Below, one piece after another: positions 24,006 through 25,622 of a DNA stretch of 25,622 bases. The DNA is taken from NCBI GenBank assembly GCA_964535125.1, contig CAZHSN010000035.1:1-25622 (forward strand), given 5' to 3'. Under the pieces are notes generated by a model. That model saw only the letters and a program-made list of their open reading frames with translations. It was not told the DNA's origin and searched no databases. The stretch is from CAZHSN01 sp964535125 (lineage in GTDB: Bacteria; Armatimonadota; HRBIN16). The translations under genes and the position numbers were made by a program. Numbering within the stretch: the first letter of the stretch is position 1; the number at the start of each line of letters is the position of its first letter.

Positions 24006-25622
24006 CTAGAACTTGATGGACGCCTGTCCAGCAAGCATGCCGCCCTTCTGCTTGCCCAGAACGCCTGACTGACCCGGCAGAGCGACACCCTTGTCGTTGC
24101 TGTCGATCATCTGATACATCAGCTTCAACGCGGTGTTGTCGTTCAGGTTGTAGGCGGTGCTGAGGGTGATGAAGTTCTGCTGCGGAGTCGCTTTGCCCAA
24201 CAGGCCAAAGGTCGACATCGCTTCGGAGGACTTCAACGTCCACTGCACGGTCTCATACTCCACACCAACGGTCGCCTTCTCGCTCAGGGCGTAGGTCAGG
24301 GCGGCGTCGATATGGGTGATCTTGTCCTTCGGGCCGAAGTAGGACGCGGGCAGTTTGCCAGCGACCGGCTTGGTCGAGATACCCTCGTAGTATCCGCCCT
24401 TGACGGACAGGCCGAGGGCGTTGATCTGAGTGGAGATGCTGCCATCGATACCGCGGATACCGGTCGGGTTGTACCAGTTGCCCATGCGGCCCCAGTAACC
24501 CGGAGCGGCATAGAACGGCTGGGTCTCGCGATAGCCGACGGACAGAGCCAACGGCATCGAGCCAGCGTCCAGGCTGTAACCGGCCTTGGCGGCCAGGTTC
24601 CAGTTGTTCTTGGTCACAACGCCGGTCATCTTCTTGTTCAGGTCAGACTGACCGAAGTCGACGCCCAGGGTCAGCTTCTCGACCAGATTGGCCTCGAGGC
24701 TGGCGCCATAGACGGCCATGGCGTTGAAGTAGTTGGTCGCAGAGATCCAGGTCCGCGGCATGCGCAGCCCGATATAGGACGCATCCAGCTTGACCTTGTT
24801 CTCCATGAAGGACATACCGACGTTCAGGCCGCCGGTCCAGGTGGGAGTCGGCAGAGAAGCGGTGAACGGAGAAACCGAAGCCACTTCCATGAACTCGCCT
24901 ACGCTGTTGATCGAGGTGACGCTGCTGTTCTTACCGCCAAACAGCATGACATTGACGGGACCGAAGCTGGTGGCGAGCTTGCCGCCATCGATGCTGTAGT
25001 AACCGTCTTTGTAGCGGGCGGGGCCGAAGTACGCGTCATTGTTGGCGCGCCAGTACAGCCACGGGTTCACGCGGGTCTGTACGCGGCCGAGGCTCAGGGC
25101 CACTTCCTGTCCCAGCACGCTCACGGGCGCGTTGAACTGGGCTTTCCAGATCGCGGCGTCAGCGTTCGGGTTGACGACAGGGGTGTAGAACTGAGAGGCA
25201 GAGTCGCCGAGATAGCCCAGGTAGTTGCCCAGGATCACGGTGGCTTCCGCATTGGTCGTGTCGCTCAGCTTCGCGGTGATGTCGAAGCCAACCTCATGCA
25301 GCATCGAGCCTTCGGTGAACAGCGAGCCCTTGGTCGGGTTGCCGTTCAGGTCGGCGGCGGTCTTGCTGTCGTCGGTGTGCGACGTCACGATACCGAAGTC
25401 GATGGTGCCGTTCACTTTGAAGCGGGCCATCTCTTCTTCGATCGCCTTCACACGGGCGGCCAGGGCAGCCTGGTCCTTCTTGACGGCTTCGACGTCCACA
25501 CCGAGAGCGGCCAGTTCATCCTGGAACTCGCGGGCGAGCTTCTGGATGGTAGCCGCGTCGTCCTGCAGCTTCTTCAACTCGGCGACGGTGTTGTCGGGAA
25601 GGTTGTTCACCTTGGCGACCTG
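24006..25622 (-). CDS. SLH-domain outer-membrane porin 4 (N-terminus outside window)
   Basis: The frame is open to the right edge, giving 538 residues. By comparison with the other copies it lacks the signal peptide, SLH domain and part of the linker (about 105 residues), which should lie beyond 25622. The visible part starts in the coiled coil (QVAKVNNLPDNTVAELKK) and ends QASIKF. The coiled coil and first barrel segment (GIVTSHTDDSKTAADLNGNPTKGSLF) resemble copy 3, while the rest of the barrel resembles copy 2 (QFNAPVSVLGQE, VASVSPFTASLPTPTWTGG, KPVAGKLPASYFGPKDKITH). The internal GTG at 25610 is a coiled-coil Val codon, not a start. Confidence 0.9.
   Translation of the reverse strand, partial: QVAKVNNLPDNTVAELKKLQDDAATIQKLAREFQDELAALGVDVEAVKKDQAALAARVKAIEEEMARFKVNGTIDFGIVTSHTDDSKTAADLNGNPTKGSLFTEGSMLHEVGFDITAKLSDTTNAEATVILGNYLGYLGDSASQFYTPVVNPNADAAIWKAQFNAPVSVLGQEVALSLGRVQTRVNPWLYWRANNDAYFGPARYKDGYYSIDGGKLATSFGPVNVMLFGGKNSSVTSINSVGEFMEVASVSPFTASLPTPTWTGGLNVGMSFMENKVKLDASYIGLRMPRTWISATNYFNAMAVYGASLEANLVEKLTLGVDFGQSDLNKKMTGVVTKNNWNLAAKAGYSLDAGSMPLALSVGYRETQPFYAAPGYWGRMGNWYNPTGIRGIDGSISTQINALGLSVKGGYYEGISTKPVAGKLPASYFGPKDKITHIDAALTYALSEKATVGVEYETVQWTLKSSEAMSTFGLLGKATPQQNFITLSTAYNLNDNTALKLMYQMIDSNDKGVALPGQSGVLGKQKGGMLAGQASIKF

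Larger units (their letters stand above)
16990..25622. repeat. Tandem array of four SLH-porin paralogues
   Basis: Four same-direction genes of near-equal size (641, 641, 643 and at least 538 residues) are separated by 388, 373 and 471 bp. The first 180 or so codons (signal peptide, SLH domain, coiled coil) are nearly identical; the barrels differ more. Each copy has its own terminator, and the three complete copies each have their own promoter-like leader, so the array is a set of single-gene units, not an operon. It continues beyond the right edge. Confidence 0.93.

Overview
The window looks like a chromosomal segment of a diderm (outer-membrane) bacterium of moderate-to-high GC, free-living and carbohydrate-degrading. 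The best guess at lineage is Armatimonadota or a similar deep-branching diderm. The basis is the combination of several large porins with an N-terminal SLH domain and a C-terminal Phe (an OmpM/SlpA/SomA-type layout), many plant-polysaccharide glycosidases, and a ThuA plus Gfo/Idh/MocA pair. That assignment is inference; there is no rRNA or tRNA gene in view.

Left edge (1-1631, minus): the 5' part of bipA/typA, a ribosome-associated GTPase, running off the window. It has its own extended -10 promoter.

1801-14539 (plus): a co-directional cluster of eight genes, five of whose seven junctions overlap or lie within 4-45 bp. The order is GH43-like glycosidase, secreted GH3 beta-xylosidase/glucosidase with an inserted PA14 domain, GT2 glycosyltransferase, a small protein resembling a degenerate nucleotidyltransferase, a membrane-anchored TPM-domain protein with a zinc ribbon and acidic Gly-rich tail, rhamnulokinase (rhaB), a soluble PAS/GAF histidine kinase, and a secreted GHL6/alpha-L-fucosidase-like glycosidase. 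It ends at a strong bidirectional hairpin. The likely theme is breakdown of a rhamnose/xylose/arabinose/fucose-containing plant polysaccharide, with rhamnose entering through RhaB and a cytosolic kinase encoded inside the cluster.

14596-16853 (minus): gcvH (lipoyl carrier of the glycine cleavage system), then a Gfo/Idh/MocA oxidoreductase and a ThuA-like protein, spaced as an operon and converging on the plus cluster.

16930-25622 (minus): a tandem array of four paralogous SLH-porins, the fourth cut by the window edge. Each of the four has its own rho-independent terminator. The three complete genes each have a leader of about 260-280 nt sharing three elements at near-constant distances: an extended -10 box, a 21-nt motif about 95-103 nt upstream of the start, and a small hairpin touching the Shine-Dalgarno sequence. 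The N-terminal SLH/coiled-coil parts are almost identical, while the beta-barrels differ and look mosaic. This array, with its shared leader, is the most interesting structure in the window.
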